In this document: positions 15,868 through 25,878 of the stretch, piece by piece
Layout of the letters: each line of letters starts with the position of its first letter
How positions within the stretch are numbered: the stretch's first letter is position 1
Assembly (NCBI GenBank): GCA_017651065.1
Contig: JAGCDP010000037.1
Location: 1 to 64,000 of the forward strand
Reading direction: 5' to 3'
DNA from: Treponema sp.
GTDB taxonomy: Bacteria; Spirochaetota; Spirochaetia; Treponematales; Treponemataceae
Length of the DNA: 64,000 nt
The notes under the pieces: generated by a model
The model's database searches: none
What the model was told of the DNA's origin: nothing
Seen by the model: the letters and a program-made list of their open reading frames with translations, nothing else
Made by a program: the position numbers and the translations under genes

Positions 15868-18800
15868 TGCACATTTCATACAACGAATTTCATATATCAA
15901 AAAAGGTACGCGACCTTTGCAGCTTTGAAGAGGGGCTTTTTAGCTCTAGCGGAAACGTTGTTTTTGCTAACATGAGGAACGTCCGCAATTTTCAGCTGCT
16001 TTACAACAACTACATTGATACTGTTACCGGCGATGAAAACAAACGTGTAAGTGCCGGCCAGCTTAATGCAATGGGTTTGATTGATGAAATTCTTCATTAT
16101 GTGTGCATGCTTTACCGCAGAAATAAAGTCCCAACCTTTATGAAGGACCTTCTTGCAGACCTAGACAAACAATTTACAAAAAAAGAAATTGACTCACTCC
16201 TTATTGATTTTATAAACGAGTTCCCGCCAGTAGAAGTTTACAAAGAAAAATGCAGTGCCCGCGATTATCTTGCACGCACAGCACTTGATATAGGAACCGG
16301 AGAAGAGCGTTCAAACCGCGAACAGACACTCGAAGAACTTGTACTTCTTCATCTTGCAAACGAAAATACCGCCTTCAAACCATTTCTGCTTCTTTTTGGC
16401 GACACAGAACTTGCAAAAAACAAGCTTTACAGCAAAACCTGGACAAGCATTAAAAAATTTGCAAAAACTCAGCCGACCTTCGGGCCGTTTGACCATGACC
16501 TTATAAATCTTCTTAAGGAACCTCAGGCATTTGCTCCTGAAAGTCTTAAGGGACAGCTTGAATATATCCAGAAATACTGGGGCGAATTCCTTGGTGAATG
16601 GCTCAAGCGAATCTTAGCCGGAATGGACACCATAAGCGAAGAAGAAAAGGCTGCCTGGCATGGCTTTGGCGGCGGCGACCTTCCTGATATGTCTGCCTAC
16701 ACCTTTGAAAACCTTATGAACGAATACGAGCGCTACAGTCCTGACTCAGACTGGATGCCAAAGGTAATTTTAATAGCAAAAACAGTCCTCGTCTGGCTGG
16801 ACCAGCTTACAAAACAGTATGGTTACCCTATTACACGCCTTGACCAGATTCCGGACCCTGAACTCGACAAGCTTCGTGATGAAGGTTTTACAGGACTTTG
16901 GCTCATAGGACTATGGGAACGCTCTAAGGCAAGCAGACGAATCAAGCAGATTTGCGGAAACCCTGAAGCTGCAGCCAGTGCCTACTCTCTTTACGATTAT
17001 AACATTGCCCAGAACATTGGTGGCTGGGACGCACTTGCAAACTTACGTACCCGCTTGTGGCAGAGAGGAATCCGCTTAGCTTCTGACATGGTTCCTAACC
17101 ACACAGGTATGGACGGCGACTGGGTAATCAACCGGCCTGATTTATTTATTCAGCGACGCGACTGTCCGTTCCCTCACTACACCTTCAACGGAGAAAACCT
17201 TTCGCAGGACGGAAGAGTTTCTCTTTACCTTGAAGACCACTACTACAGCAAAAATGACTGCGCCGTAGTTTTTAAACGCGTAGACAATCAGACAGGCGAC
17301 ACCCGCTACATCTACCACGGAAACGACGGTACAGGACTTCCTTGGAACGATACCGCACAGATAGACTTTTTGAACCCTGAAGCACGCGAAGCTGTAATGC
17401 AGGAAATCTTACACGTTGCGCAGAACTTCCCTATTATCCGTTTTGATGCCGCAATGGTTCTTGCTAAAAAATCAATCCGACGCTTGTGGTATCCGGAGCC
17501 TGGACACGGAGGAGACATTGCGACCCGAAGTGAAACAGGCCTGAGTTACGAACAGTTCAACGCAGCAATCCCGAATGAATTCTGGCGCGAAGTTGTAGAC
17601 CGTGTTGCACGCGAATGCCCTGATACCCTGCTCCTTGCCGAAGCCTTCTGGATGATGGAAGGCTACTTTGTACGAACCTTGGGGATGCACCGTGTATATA
17701 ACTCTGCCTTTATGAACATGCTCAAAAAAGAAGAAAACCAGAAATACCGCGAAACTGTAAAAAATACAATCACCTTTGACCCGCAGGTTCTTAAGCGTTA
17801 CGTAAACTTTATGAACAACCCTGACGAAGAAACTGCAATTGCTCAGTTTGGTGACGGCGATAAATATTTTGGTGTATGTACTTTGATGATTACAATGCCT
17901 GGCTTGCCAATGTTTGGTCACGGACAGATTGAAGGCTTTACGGAAAAGTACGGTATGGAATACACCAAGGCCTACAAAGACGAAAAACCAAGTCAGTATC
18001 TTGTAGACAGACACTGGCGCGAAATATTCCCTCTTATGAAAAAACGCTACCTGTTCAGCGGCGTAGAGAACTTCCTCTTTTACGACCTCTGGCAGGATGG
18101 CGTTGTAAACGAAAACGTATTTGCCTATTCAAACGGCTGTGGCGGCGAACGAACCTTTGTTGTATACAATAACAAATACGACCGCGCTTACGGATGGATT
18201 AAACAGTCTGACCCGTACGCAGTAAAAACAGGCAACGGCGAAGAAACAAATCTCGTCTCACGCTCAATTTCTGAAGGACTCAACCTCAACGCCGAAGACG
18301 ACAAATACTGTATTTTCCGCGAAAACCGAAGCAACCTGTGGTTTATCCGTAAGAGCAGTGAAATCTGCGAAAAGGGTCTTTTTGTAATGCTCAACGGTTT
18401 TGAGTACCAGGTTTACATGGATATTCACCAGGTAACAGACGAGGCCGACCACCGCTATAAGATTTTGTGCGAACACTTGAACGGTGCCGGTTGTGAAGAC
18501 ATAGAAGCAGCATGGCAGGAAATAATCTACAAAGACCTTTATGCCGCAATGGAAAATTACGCAAAGGCTGTACTTCCTCCGCTTGTTCAGGCTTTCACAA
18601 ATCCAAAGGAACCAAAGGTAAAGGCCGCAGATATTACAAAACTTCTTAAAGCTGCAGAAAAGCAGGCTCTTGCTTTTGAAACAGAATGCGAAAAGGTTGA
18701 AAAAGCTTCTGAAGGAACTTTCAAAGAAAAAACAACTAAGGCTGCAAAAACAAAAGCCAAAGCAAAATCAACTGCAAAGACCGACACTAAAAAAGCCGCC

Positions 18801-19460
18801 TGCACTCTTTCAAAAGATGTTCAACAGTTTATCAAGCTTCTTATTCAGGTTCACAATGCAAAGGCCGGCAAAAAGCCTGCAGACTTACAGAAAGCAATTG
18901 CAAATGCAAAGGAAGCTCCTGTACTTATAAAACTCATGGAAACTGCAGATCCAAACCTGGAAACAGTTTTAATCTGTCGTGCATTAAGCGGTAAGTACGC
19001 AACTTCTGGTCTTGCAGACTTTTTGAACTTTGGAAGAAAATTCAGTCAGTTCATTAAGACATACACAGACATAGATAAGAACCTCCGCGTAGACCTTACA
19101 AGGCTCTTCCTGCTTGCACGCGTAAGTGATGTTGCAAAGATTTCTACTCCAGCCGGACGACGAATTGCCGCAGCACGCATTACAGAGCTCCTTGTAATAA
19201 GTAAGCACAGACGTTTCTTAAGCGGTGCAAACACCTTTGACAACATTGTATGGTTCAATAAAGAAATTACAGATTACAGTTTGAATCTTATTGAGCTCTT
19301 GATGATGATGAATGTTAAGAGCGCAGATCTTGAAAATGTTCTTAAACTGTTTAAGGATTTACGTGCCGCAAAACTCAAGGCAGCATATAAGTGTGAGCTG
19401 TTTGCTAAGGCGTATGCCCTTCGACAGGCTCAGGAACCGCGGGCTAAGAAAAAGAAGTAA
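15867..19460 (+). CDS. Giant GH13 alpha-amylase-family protein with long extensions
   Basis: 1197 residues. An N-terminal helical region of about 290 residues precedes a GH13 barrel with region I DMVPNHTG (near 410), region II IIRFDAAMV (near 520) containing the nucleophilic Asp, and region III LLAEAFW (near 590) with the acid/base Glu. A C-terminal helical region of about 350 residues contains a Lys/Ala/Thr-rich linker (EKTTKAAKTKAKAKSTAKTDTKK). No signal peptide, so cytoplasmic; probably a glucan-processing enzyme acting with MalQ. The last residues come from an in-frame dispersed repeat (ALRQAQEP). Exact specificity is not determinable by eye. Confidence 0.82.
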   Translation: MHISYNEFHISKKVRDLCSFEEGLFSSSGNVVFANMRNVRNFQLLYNNYIDTVTGDENKRVSAGQLNAMGLIDEILHYVCMLYRRNKVPTFMKDLLADLDKQFTKKEIDSLLIDFINEFPPVEVYKEKCSARDYLARTALDIGTGEERSNREQTLEELVLLHLANENTAFKPFLLLFGDTELAKNKLYSKTWTSIKKFAKTQPTFGPFDHDLINLLKEPQAFAPESLKGQLEYIQKYWGEFLGEWLKRILAGMDTISEEEKAAWHGFGGGDLPDMSAYTFENLMNEYERYSPDSDWMPKVILIAKTVLVWLDQLTKQYGYPITRLDQIPDPELDKLRDEGFTGLWLIGLWERSKASRRIKQICGNPEAAASAYSLYDYNIAQNIGGWDALANLRTRLWQRGIRLASDMVPNHTGMDGDWVINRPDLFIQRRDCPFPHYTFNGENLSQDGRVSLYLEDHYYSKNDCAVVFKRVDNQTGDTRYIYHGNDGTGLPWNDTAQIDFLNPEAREAVMQEILHVAQNFPIIRFDAAMVLAKKSIRRLWYPEPGHGGDIATRSETGLSYEQFNAAIPNEFWREVVDRVARECPDTLLLAEAFWMMEGYFVRTLGMHRVYNSAFMNMLKKEENQKYRETVKNTITFDPQVLKRYVNFMNNPDEETAIAQFGDGDKYFGVCTLMITMPGLPMFGHGQIEGFTEKYGMEYTKAYKDEKPSQYLVDRHWREIFPLMKKRYLFSGVENFLFYDLWQDGVVNENVFAYSNGCGGERTFVVYNNKYDRAYGWIKQSDPYAVKTGNGEETNLVSRSISEGLNLNAEDDKYCIFRENRSNLWFIRKSSEICEKGLFVMLNGFEYQVYMDIHQVTDEADHRYKILCEHLNGAGCEDIEAAWQEIIYKDLYAAMENYAKAVLPPLVQAFTNPKEPKVKAADITKLLKAAEKQALAFETECEKVEKASEGTFKEKTTKAAKTKAKAKSTAKTDTKKAACTLSKDVQQFIKLLIQVHNAKAGKKPADLQKAIANAKEAPVLIKLMETADPNLETVLICRALSGKYATSGLADFLNFGRKFSQFIKTYTDIDKNLRVDLTRLFLLARVSDVAKISTPAGRRIAAARITELLVISKHRRFLSGANTFDNIVWFNKEITDYSLNLIELLMMMNVKSADLENVLKLFKDLRAAKLKAAYKCELFAKAYALRQAQEPRAKKKK
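19416..19438. repeat. Dispersed CCTTCGACAGGCTCAGG repeat at the GH13 gene 3' end
   Basis: Core copy followed by AACC; translated ALRQAQEP a few codons before the stop codon, so the repeat forms most of the protein's C-terminal tail. Confidence 0.7.
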
Positions 19461-20147
19461 TTACAACTCCAATAATTCCTCTGCATCTTTTAAAAGGTGC
19501 TTAGGAATTACAATTTCGGCAATTGTTTCTTCATCTGTTGTGCTGAACTTAAGACAGTCCATACTCAGTCCAAGTCTGCGGAGCATAATTACAATTGTAA
19601 TGATTCCCAAACCTGAACCTTCTGTCTGGTCAATATCGGCAAAAGCGTCTGCGACGTTTTCGTAATTCTGTGTTTTTGAAATCTTTTCTTCAATACGATT
19701 CTTTTCTGCAGCTGTAATTTTTGTATTATTTGAAACAGAAAGCGAAATAACATCATTTGCAGAAAGCTGAAGATGTACCTGGAGCATTCCTGCTTCAAGC
19801 TCAGCCTTGTAATGCTGTGTATTATCAGAAAGATTTGACTTAAAAGCCTTCATTCCGTTTTCATAATCAGTTTTATCATCTATATTCAGATTCTGTTCTT
19901 TAAAATATATACGTTTTGCATTAGCTTTACTTGCGTTATCGAGAAGTTCAAAAAGACAATATGAAAGACAATTGAACAAATATGATTCACCGCATTCTTC
20001 AAGAAATACATTTAATATATTCTGAAAACGCTGTTTTTGTTCGAGAGTTAAAGTATAACAATAGAAATTTACAGGGCGTCTCTCTCTTACCGCGTCCCTG
20101 ATACTTTGAATATCTTCTGTGCTCAACTCAATAGATTCAACTTTCAT
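19461..20147 (-). CDS. GHKL (histidine-kinase-type) ATPase protein
   Basis: 228 residues. An N-box-like FELLDNASKANAKR near residue 70 and a G-box-like EGSGLGIITIVIMLRRLGL near residue 175 indicate a HATPase_c fold. There is no phosphoacceptor domain or membrane segment, so it resembles an anti-sigma-factor kinase or signalling ATPase rather than a sensor kinase. It is convergent with the GH13 gene with no gap. Partner unknown. Confidence 0.7.
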   Translation of the reverse strand: MKVESIELSTEDIQSIRDAVRERRPVNFYCYTLTLEQKQRFQNILNVFLEECGESYLFNCLSYCLFELLDNASKANAKRIYFKEQNLNIDDKTDYENGMKAFKSNLSDNTQHYKAELEAGMLQVHLQLSANDVISLSVSNNTKITAAEKNRIEEKISKTQNYENVADAFADIDQTEGSGLGIITIVIMLRRLGLSMDCLKFSTTDEETIAEIVIPKHLLKDAEELLEL

Positions 20148-20242
20148 AACTTCTTATATTATAAACCCTAAAACCCTATTTTTTCAAGAAAAACTAAAAA
20201 AAAATATTTTTTTTTACGGAACTGGTATACTAGCTTTTAGAC

Positions 20243-20284
20243 AAAAAAAAACACGTCATTGCGAAAAGTTTTACAATGACGTGT
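20243..20284 (-). terminator. Intrinsic terminator of purA
   Basis: ACACGTCATTG (20251-20261) pairs perfectly with CAATGACGTGT (20274-20284); on the minus strand the hairpin is followed by a run of eight T. It lies 11 bases beyond the purA stop codon. Confidence 0.85.
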
Positions 20285-20295
20285 GTTAGCACAGA

Positions 20296-21519
20296 TTATT
20301 TCCAAGGATTCTTTCTTACAAATGTATCCTTTCTTTCGTAGCCTACAGAAACAATTGTTACAGGTGTCTCGCAGTAGTCTTCAATATACTTGATGTAAGC
20401 ACGTGCCTGTTCAGGAAGTTCTTCATAAGAGCGGCAGTTCTTGAGTTCTGTTTTCCAGCCCTGGAATTTTTCCAAGATTGGTTTTGCAGTTTCAAGTTCC
20501 TTTACGTTTGCAGGAAAATCTGTTACACGCTGACCGTTGATTTCATAAGCAACACAAGCTTCAATCTGATCCATTGCATCGTAAATATCAAGGTGTGTAA
20601 GAACAAGACCGTCCAAAGAGTTTACACGGCAAGCATAGCGCAAGGCTACAAGATCAAGGTAACCGCAGCGGCGGGCACGTCCTGTTGTAACTCCGTATTC
20701 ACGACCGGTATCACGTACATACTGACAAAGCTCACCTTCGCTTTCGTTATTGAACTCAGAAGGCATTGGACCATTACCAACACGTGTTTCGTAAGCCTTA
20801 AATACTCCGACAATCTGGTCAAGGTCATGAGGACCAATTCCACAACCAGAAGAAGCACCTGCAGCACAAGAAGCACCAGAGCTTACATAAGGATATGTTC
20901 CGCTGTCTAAGTCCAGCATTGCACCCTGAGCACCTTCGAACAAAATGTTTTCACCCTTTACTTTATACATTTCGGCAGCCATATTAACACGCATGCTCAT
21001 AAGGCGGTCGCGGTATTTATCAAGATATTCTTTATCTTCACCGTCAAATTCAGCCATTTTTTCAGGCCAGTCTAAGTCGGCAAGACGAACTCCATCGCGG
21101 TGGGCTTTTTCGGCATAAGCAATACCCATTCCTCTTCCTGTAGTTCCAATTGGTCTTTTTCGTGCAGCATCGCGTTCTTTATCCATCTGGCGGTAGCGTG
21201 GCAAAATGAGCTGTGCTCTGTCAGAAATAAAAACTCTGCCTTCCCAGTTAATTCCGTTGTCTTTAAGCATCTGAAGTTCATTAAAGAAAGCTTCAACATC
21301 AATTACCATACCGGAACCAAGGAAAACCTTTTTATCGGCATAAAGAATTCCTGAAGGAACCTGATGAAGTGCATACTGTTTTCCGTCTACTACAATTGTA
21401 TGACCGGCATTTGGACCACCTGCATAACGTACAACATACTTAGCATCCTCTGCAAGATAATCAACAATCTTACCTTTACCTTCATCACCCCACTGGGCTC
21501 CAATTACAACTACATTCAT
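20296..21519 (-). CDS. purA: Adenylosuccinate synthetase
   Basis: 407 residues; joins IMP and aspartate with GTP in AMP synthesis. GAQWGDEGKGKIVDYL with its catalytic Asp, GGPNAGHTIV with His, GTTGRGMGIAYAEK, LFEGAQGAMLDLDSGTYPYVSS, and the C-terminal VGYERKDTF are all characteristic. The protein starts directly at MNVVVIGAQWG. It is monocistronic with a strong terminator. Confidence 0.95.
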   Translation of the reverse strand: MNVVVIGAQWGDEGKGKIVDYLAEDAKYVVRYAGGPNAGHTIVVDGKQYALHQVPSGILYADKKVFLGSGMVIDVEAFFNELQMLKDNGINWEGRVFISDRAQLILPRYRQMDKERDAARKRPIGTTGRGMGIAYAEKAHRDGVRLADLDWPEKMAEFDGEDKEYLDKYRDRLMSMRVNMAAEMYKVKGENILFEGAQGAMLDLDSGTYPYVSSGASCAAGASSGCGIGPHDLDQIVGVFKAYETRVGNGPMPSEFNNESEGELCQYVRDTGREYGVTTGRARRCGYLDLVALRYACRVNSLDGLVLTHLDIYDAMDQIEACVAYEINGQRVTDFPANVKELETAKPILEKFQGWKTELKNCRSYEELPEQARAYIKYIEDYCETPVTIVSVGYERKDTFVRKNPWK

Positions 21520-21643
21520 TATTTTTTACCTCCGCGAAATTTTTCGCACCGCAAATATTATACAGCAATAGCGAGTTGAGTTTCAATAAATCTTGAAAAA
21601 TAAAATTAATTGAATTAAATTAAAGGAAGGAAGTTTCTGAAAA

Positions 21644-23986
21644 ATGACTCTGCATGAATGTAAAATCGGCGGCACAGTCCGTGTAAAAAAGCTTGGTGGC
21701 AACGGCGAATTACGCCAGCATTTTCTTGATATGGGAATTATTCCCGGAACAGAAATCACACTTATAAAATACGCTCCGCTTGGCGACCCTATGGAGTTTG
21801 AACTTCACGGTTACGAACTTACACTGCGCATTGCAGATGCAGAAAAGATTGAAGTTGAAGAACTCGCGGTCCCTGAGCCTGTCGAAGGGCCAGCTGATAA
21901 AGTGGTTTCGACAGGCACTCATCACCCGGGCTTTGGTGAAGGCGGTAAGTTCCATCAGAAAAAAGATGAAAATCCGCTGCCGGACGGAACTACAATTACA
22001 TTTGCCCTTGTTGGAAATCAAAACTGCGGAAAAACAACACTTTTCAATAAGCTTACAGGTTCAAATCAGCACGTAGGAAACTTTCCGGGTGTTACAGTAG
22101 ACCAGAAAACTGGTGCAATCAAAGGCTACCCTAACACACTTATTACAGACCTTCCGGGCATTTATTCAATGTCACCCTACTCTGCCGAAGAACTTGTTTC
22201 GCGAGACTTTGTACTCAACCAGAAACCACATGCAATCATAAATATTCTGGACGCAAATAATATAGAAAGAAATCTTTACCTTACAATGCAGCTGCTCGAG
22301 CTTAATATTCCGCTTGTAATTGCCTTGAACATGATGGACGAAGTTACACAAAACGGCGGAAGCATTGACGTAAACAAAATGGAAGAGGTTCTTGGAGTTC
22401 CTGTCGTTCCAATTTCTGCAAAGAAAAATCAGGGTATTGAAGAGCTTATTGCACACGCAGTACACGTTGCAAAGTTTCAGGAACCGCCGCTCCGTCAGGA
22501 TTTTTGTGATAAAGCTGACCATGGTGGAGCAGTTCACCGTGCCCTTCACGGAACAATCCATTTAATAGAAGATCACGCAGAAAAAGCCGATATTCCTGTT
22601 CGTTTTGCAGCTACAAAGCTCCTCGAAGACGACAAACGCATAATGCACAAGCTTGATCTTGATGTAAACGAAAAAGAAATGCTTGAACATATCATAATGC
22701 AGATGGAAAGTGAACGAGGCCTTGACCGAAGTGCTGCAATTGCCGACATGCGTTTTTCTTTTATTTTTAAGTTGTGTGATGAATGTGTACAAAAACCAAA
22801 ACAAAGTAAAGAACGAGACCGTAGTCAGAAAATAGATAAAATCCTTACCGGAAGATTTACTGCAATTCCGTCGTTCATCATCATTATGGCACTTGTATTT
22901 TATCTTACCTTTAATGTAATCGGCGCTTGGCTTCAGGGACTTTTAGAGTTTGGAATAGATAAGCTTACTTCCCTTACCGACTACGCTCTTACAGCTGCAA
23001 ATGTAAATCACGTACTTCACAGTCTGATTATTGACGGCATTTTTACAGGAGTAGGAAGTGTTTTAAGCTTCTTGCCTGTAATTGTTACGCTGTTTTTCTT
23101 TCTTTCCCTGCTGGAAGATTCCGGTTACATTGCACGAGTTGCTTTTTTTATGGACAAACTCCTTCGAAAAATAGGACTTTCGGGCCGAAGTATTGTTCCT
23201 CTTCTTGTTGGTTTTGGCTGTTCTGTACCTGCTGTTATGGCAACACGCACCCTGCCAAGTGAACGCGACCGTAAAATGACAATCATTCTTACGCCTTTTA
23301 TGAGCTGTACTGCAAAGCTTCCGATTTATGCATTTTTTGTAAGCGCCTTCTTTCCAAAGCACGGCGGCTTTGTAATGACAGGCCTTTACTTTCTTGGAAT
23401 AATAATTGGTATTCTTGCAGCTCTTTTATATAAAGGAACAATTTTCAAAGGTGAAGCAGTTCCGTTTGTAATGGAGCTCCCTAATTACAGAATGCCTGGT
23501 GTACGCAACACAGCTCAGCTTCTTTGGGAAAAAGCAAAGGATTTTTTACAACGCGCATTTACAATTATTTTTATGGCTACAATTGTAATCTGGTTTTTGC
23601 AGACCTTTAACTGGCAGTTCCAGATTGTAGAAGATGCCAGTTCAAGTATTCTTGCTTCAATTTCAAAGCTCATTTCTCCAATTATGAAACCGATTGGACT
23701 TGGCGACTGGCAGATTTCTGTAGCCTTAGTAAGCGGCTTTATTGCAAAAGAAAGTGTTGTTTCTACTCTTGAAATTCTTTTTGCCGGTGGAGTTCAGTCT
23801 GCAATGACAGGACTTTCTGCTGCAGCACTTTTAGTTTTCAGTCTGCTTTATTCACCATGTGTTGCGGCAATTGCTTCTATTAAACGAGAGCTTGGAACAA
23901 AATGGGCAGCTGGAATTGTTATATGGCAGTGTGTTCTTGCCTGGCTTTGTGCGTTTATTGTAAAGCTGATTGGATTACTTTTTTAA
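21644..23986 (+). CDS. feoB: FeoA-FeoB fusion ferrous iron transporter
   Basis: 780 residues. A FeoA (SH3-like) domain occupies residues 1-75, joined by a linker of about 35 residues to the FeoB G domain: G1 GNQNCGKT (124-131), FPGVTVD, G3 DLPGIYS, G4 NMMD. Several membrane helices follow with Gate motifs (GFGCSVPAVMATRTL, MSCTAKLPIYAFF). Imports Fe(II). The linker is largely made of dispersed-repeat DNA (VPEPVEGP...VVSTGTHH). RBS AGGAAGG precedes ATG. Fe(II) supply may matter for the Fe-S-rich island downstream, though that link is inference. Confidence 0.93.
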   Translation: MTLHECKIGGTVRVKKLGGNGELRQHFLDMGIIPGTEITLIKYAPLGDPMEFELHGYELTLRIADAEKIEVEELAVPEPVEGPADKVVSTGTHHPGFGEGGKFHQKKDENPLPDGTTITFALVGNQNCGKTTLFNKLTGSNQHVGNFPGVTVDQKTGAIKGYPNTLITDLPGIYSMSPYSAEELVSRDFVLNQKPHAIINILDANNIERNLYLTMQLLELNIPLVIALNMMDEVTQNGGSIDVNKMEEVLGVPVVPISAKKNQGIEELIAHAVHVAKFQEPPLRQDFCDKADHGGAVHRALHGTIHLIEDHAEKADIPVRFAATKLLEDDKRIMHKLDLDVNEKEMLEHIIMQMESERGLDRSAAIADMRFSFIFKLCDECVQKPKQSKERDRSQKIDKILTGRFTAIPSFIIIMALVFYLTFNVIGAWLQGLLEFGIDKLTSLTDYALTAANVNHVLHSLIIDGIFTGVGSVLSFLPVIVTLFFFLSLLEDSGYIARVAFFMDKLLRKIGLSGRSIVPLLVGFGCSVPAVMATRTLPSERDRKMTIILTPFMSCTAKLPIYAFFVSAFFPKHGGFVMTGLYFLGIIIGILAALLYKGTIFKGEAVPFVMELPNYRMPGVRNTAQLLWEKAKDFLQRAFTIIFMATIVIWFLQTFNWQFQIVEDASSSILASISKLISPIMKPIGLGDWQISVALVSGFIAKESVVSTLEILFAGGVQSAMTGLSAAALLVFSLLYSPCVAAIASIKRELGTKWAAGIVIWQCVLAWLCAFIVKLIGLLF
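21868..21918. repeat. Double dispersed repeat in the FeoA-FeoB linker
   Basis: CCTGAGCCTGTCGAAGG (21870-21888 region) followed within 20 bp by GTGGTTTCGACAGGCAC (21902-21918), the partner half of the same repeat family. Both are read through in frame, forming the interdomain linker. Confidence 0.7.
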
Positions 23987-25277
23987 GTTCATCAGCATTC
24001 TTGATTACTTCGCGGTTCAGGCGTACAGGCTTAATTGTAGCTGCAATATTTTCCGGCATAACTGGAGTTTCGCCAACAACAAGACGACAATAATGACTGC
24101 TCAACGACGGATGATTTTGAGAAACAAGCACGAGTGCACTGTCGGCCTCGCCGCCTTCATTAAAATCTGAGCTTTCTTTAGCAGCAGCATATGCACTTGC
24201 AGTTCCAGGGTCTGCAAAAATTCCGTACTTTATAAAAAGTTCCTTTGCGGCCTTTTCACGCTGACGTTCATTTACAGTCTGAGGAAAAACAAAGTTTCTT
24301 ATCATCAAAGAATTGCTTCCAAAGAAGGTTTCGAGTCGTTCAATATTAGCCGGGAAAACAGGATCAACTCCACATCGCTTTTTAAGGCTTACAAAAGAAT
24401 CAAGAATCTGTGCATTACCGGCAGCATCTACTCCAAGAGCCGGAGTTGCAGGAACATAAAAACCGTTTACAGGAAGAGCAAAACGCCAGCCGTAAAGTCC
24501 TGCAGCAAGCATTCCGTAGTTACCTGCTTCCATTGAGTAGAAAATATCTCCGTCTACCTTGTTTTTAATCTGTGCAAATGCATACGGAAAATGAAAAACC
24601 TGAGCCATAAGGCGGCACACATTTGTTGTATTTGCAAGAGTAAGACTATATTTCGCAACAAAATCCTTGTCGTTAAAAAGAGATGCAATTGCCGATTTTA
24701 TCTGGGCTTCTGTACCTTCCATTTCGAGCGGCAGAATATTTCCACCGTTCCATAGATAATCTTCATTTTCAAGTCCGCGTACACTGCCCTTTTCGTAAAC
24801 AAGCACAGCTTTAATATGCTTTTTGCCCCGCAATACTTTTGCTAAAAGAGTTCCAAGCTCGCCGTGGGTAAAATCTACGAATACAGAATTTCCGCCGTTA
24901 AGCTCGTGGGTAGTTTCAAGATATGAACAAAGATAACTTACACCAAAGTCGCGGTAGCAGCCTGTGTAACCATGGTAAAGTTCAAGATTAAAAAGATTTT
25001 CATCAAGCTGAGTAATTACCGGTGAAAATGGAAAAGCCATTTCGGCAATTGTCTGACATATAATAGGAGAAAACTCATCCTTCATAAAGGCAGAAGTCAA
25101 AGTTCCGGCAATACTTGTAAAAGAAGTAGATTCGTTTATATAGTAAATCCAGCGGCGAAGATCTTCAAAAGTATTCTGAGCAGGAACAAAAACCCCACCG
25201 TCTTCAGGCAGACAATCCTTTACTGCACGAGAAAAAGAAACTTCTATTTTATTGTTGCGTGTACTTGTAAAAATCAT
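23955..25277 (-). CDS. Threonine synthase-like protein lacking the PLP lysine
   Basis: 440 residues, collinear with ThrC. At the place where ThrC has LFHGPTLAFKDFG, this protein reads LYHGYTGCYRDFG: the Schiff-base lysine is arginine (CGC codon, checked). The phosphate loop SGDTG is replaced by THGELG. The protein is otherwise full length, with conserved NTTNVCRLMAQ. It is therefore probably not a PLP-dependent threonine synthase; a pseudoenzyme, regulator or altered enzyme is more likely. Its start overlaps the argR stop by one base (TAATG), so the two are coupled. It overlaps the feoB 3' end by 32 bp, convergently. Confidence 0.75.
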   Translation of the reverse strand: MIFTSTRNNKIEVSFSRAVKDCLPEDGGVFVPAQNTFEDLRRWIYYINESTSFTSIAGTLTSAFMKDEFSPIICQTIAEMAFPFSPVITQLDENLFNLELYHGYTGCYRDFGVSYLCSYLETTHELNGGNSVFVDFTHGELGTLLAKVLRGKKHIKAVLVYEKGSVRGLENEDYLWNGGNILPLEMEGTEAQIKSAIASLFNDKDFVAKYSLTLANTTNVCRLMAQVFHFPYAFAQIKNKVDGDIFYSMEAGNYGMLAAGLYGWRFALPVNGFYVPATPALGVDAAGNAQILDSFVSLKKRCGVDPVFPANIERLETFFGSNSLMIRNFVFPQTVNERQREKAAKELFIKYGIFADPGTASAYAAAKESSDFNEGGEADSALVLVSQNHPSLSSHYCRLVVGETPVMPENIAATIKPVRLNREVIKNADELKKVIQSALQ

Positions 25278-25747
25278 TAGTCTTCTATGCCGGGAATATG
25301 CTTCTTAAGAATTTCCAGAAACTGATCGCCTGTTACACCTTCGCGAAGGCACGCAAACATACAGTTATCGCCTGCAACAGTTCCAAGCACTTCGTTTAAA
25401 TTAAGATTATCGAGCGCATTACATACAGTATTTGCATGACCAGGGAATGTTTTTATAACTACAATGTTTCCGCTGAAATCAATGCTTAAATAACCGCGCA
25501 AAAAATCCTGAACATAAATTGCTTCGGTTTCGCTGTTTTCATCATCACCGGGCAGAGCATACATATAACCCGATTTTCCATCTGGAACCTTGCCAACTTT
25601 AAGAAGCTTTAAGTCCCGGCTCAAGGTTGCCTGTGTAACCTCGTACCCTTCCTTCAAAAGCAGAGACAGCAAATCATCCTGACTTTCAATTGTGTTATTC
25701 TTAATGAGATTCTTAATAGCTTTGAGCCGTGACTGTCGTTCCTTCAT
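25277..25747 (-). CDS. argR: Arginine repressor family regulator ArgR
   Basis: 156 residues. N-terminal winged helix (RQSRLKAIKNLIKNNTIESQDDLLSLLLKEGYEVTQATLSRDLKLLKVGKV) with the ArgR signature TQATLSRDL, and a C-terminal effector/oligomerisation half with TVAGDNCMFACL. In the family, L-arginine bound at the trimer interface drives operator binding. Paired with the ThrC-like gene rather than arginine genes. Confidence 0.9.
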   Translation of the reverse strand: MKERQSRLKAIKNLIKNNTIESQDDLLSLLLKEGYEVTQATLSRDLKLLKVGKVPDGKSGYMYALPGDDENSETEAIYVQDFLRGYLSIDFSGNIVVIKTFPGHANTVCNALDNLNLNEVLGTVAGDNCMFACLREGVTGDQFLEILKKHIPGIED

Positions 25748-25878
25748 ATTGTATAAATATACACATTTTATGCATTTTTGGCAAATAGATTAGAAATGAG
25801 ATTTATTAAAAAAGAATTTGCCCATTCGCTAGGTATGTGTCATAATATAAAGATAGATAAATTATATAGGAGTATCTT

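Noticed and set aside
17472-18014. 180-codon minus-strand frame inside the GH13 gene
   Set aside because: Antisense shadow with no ribosome-binding site or homology.
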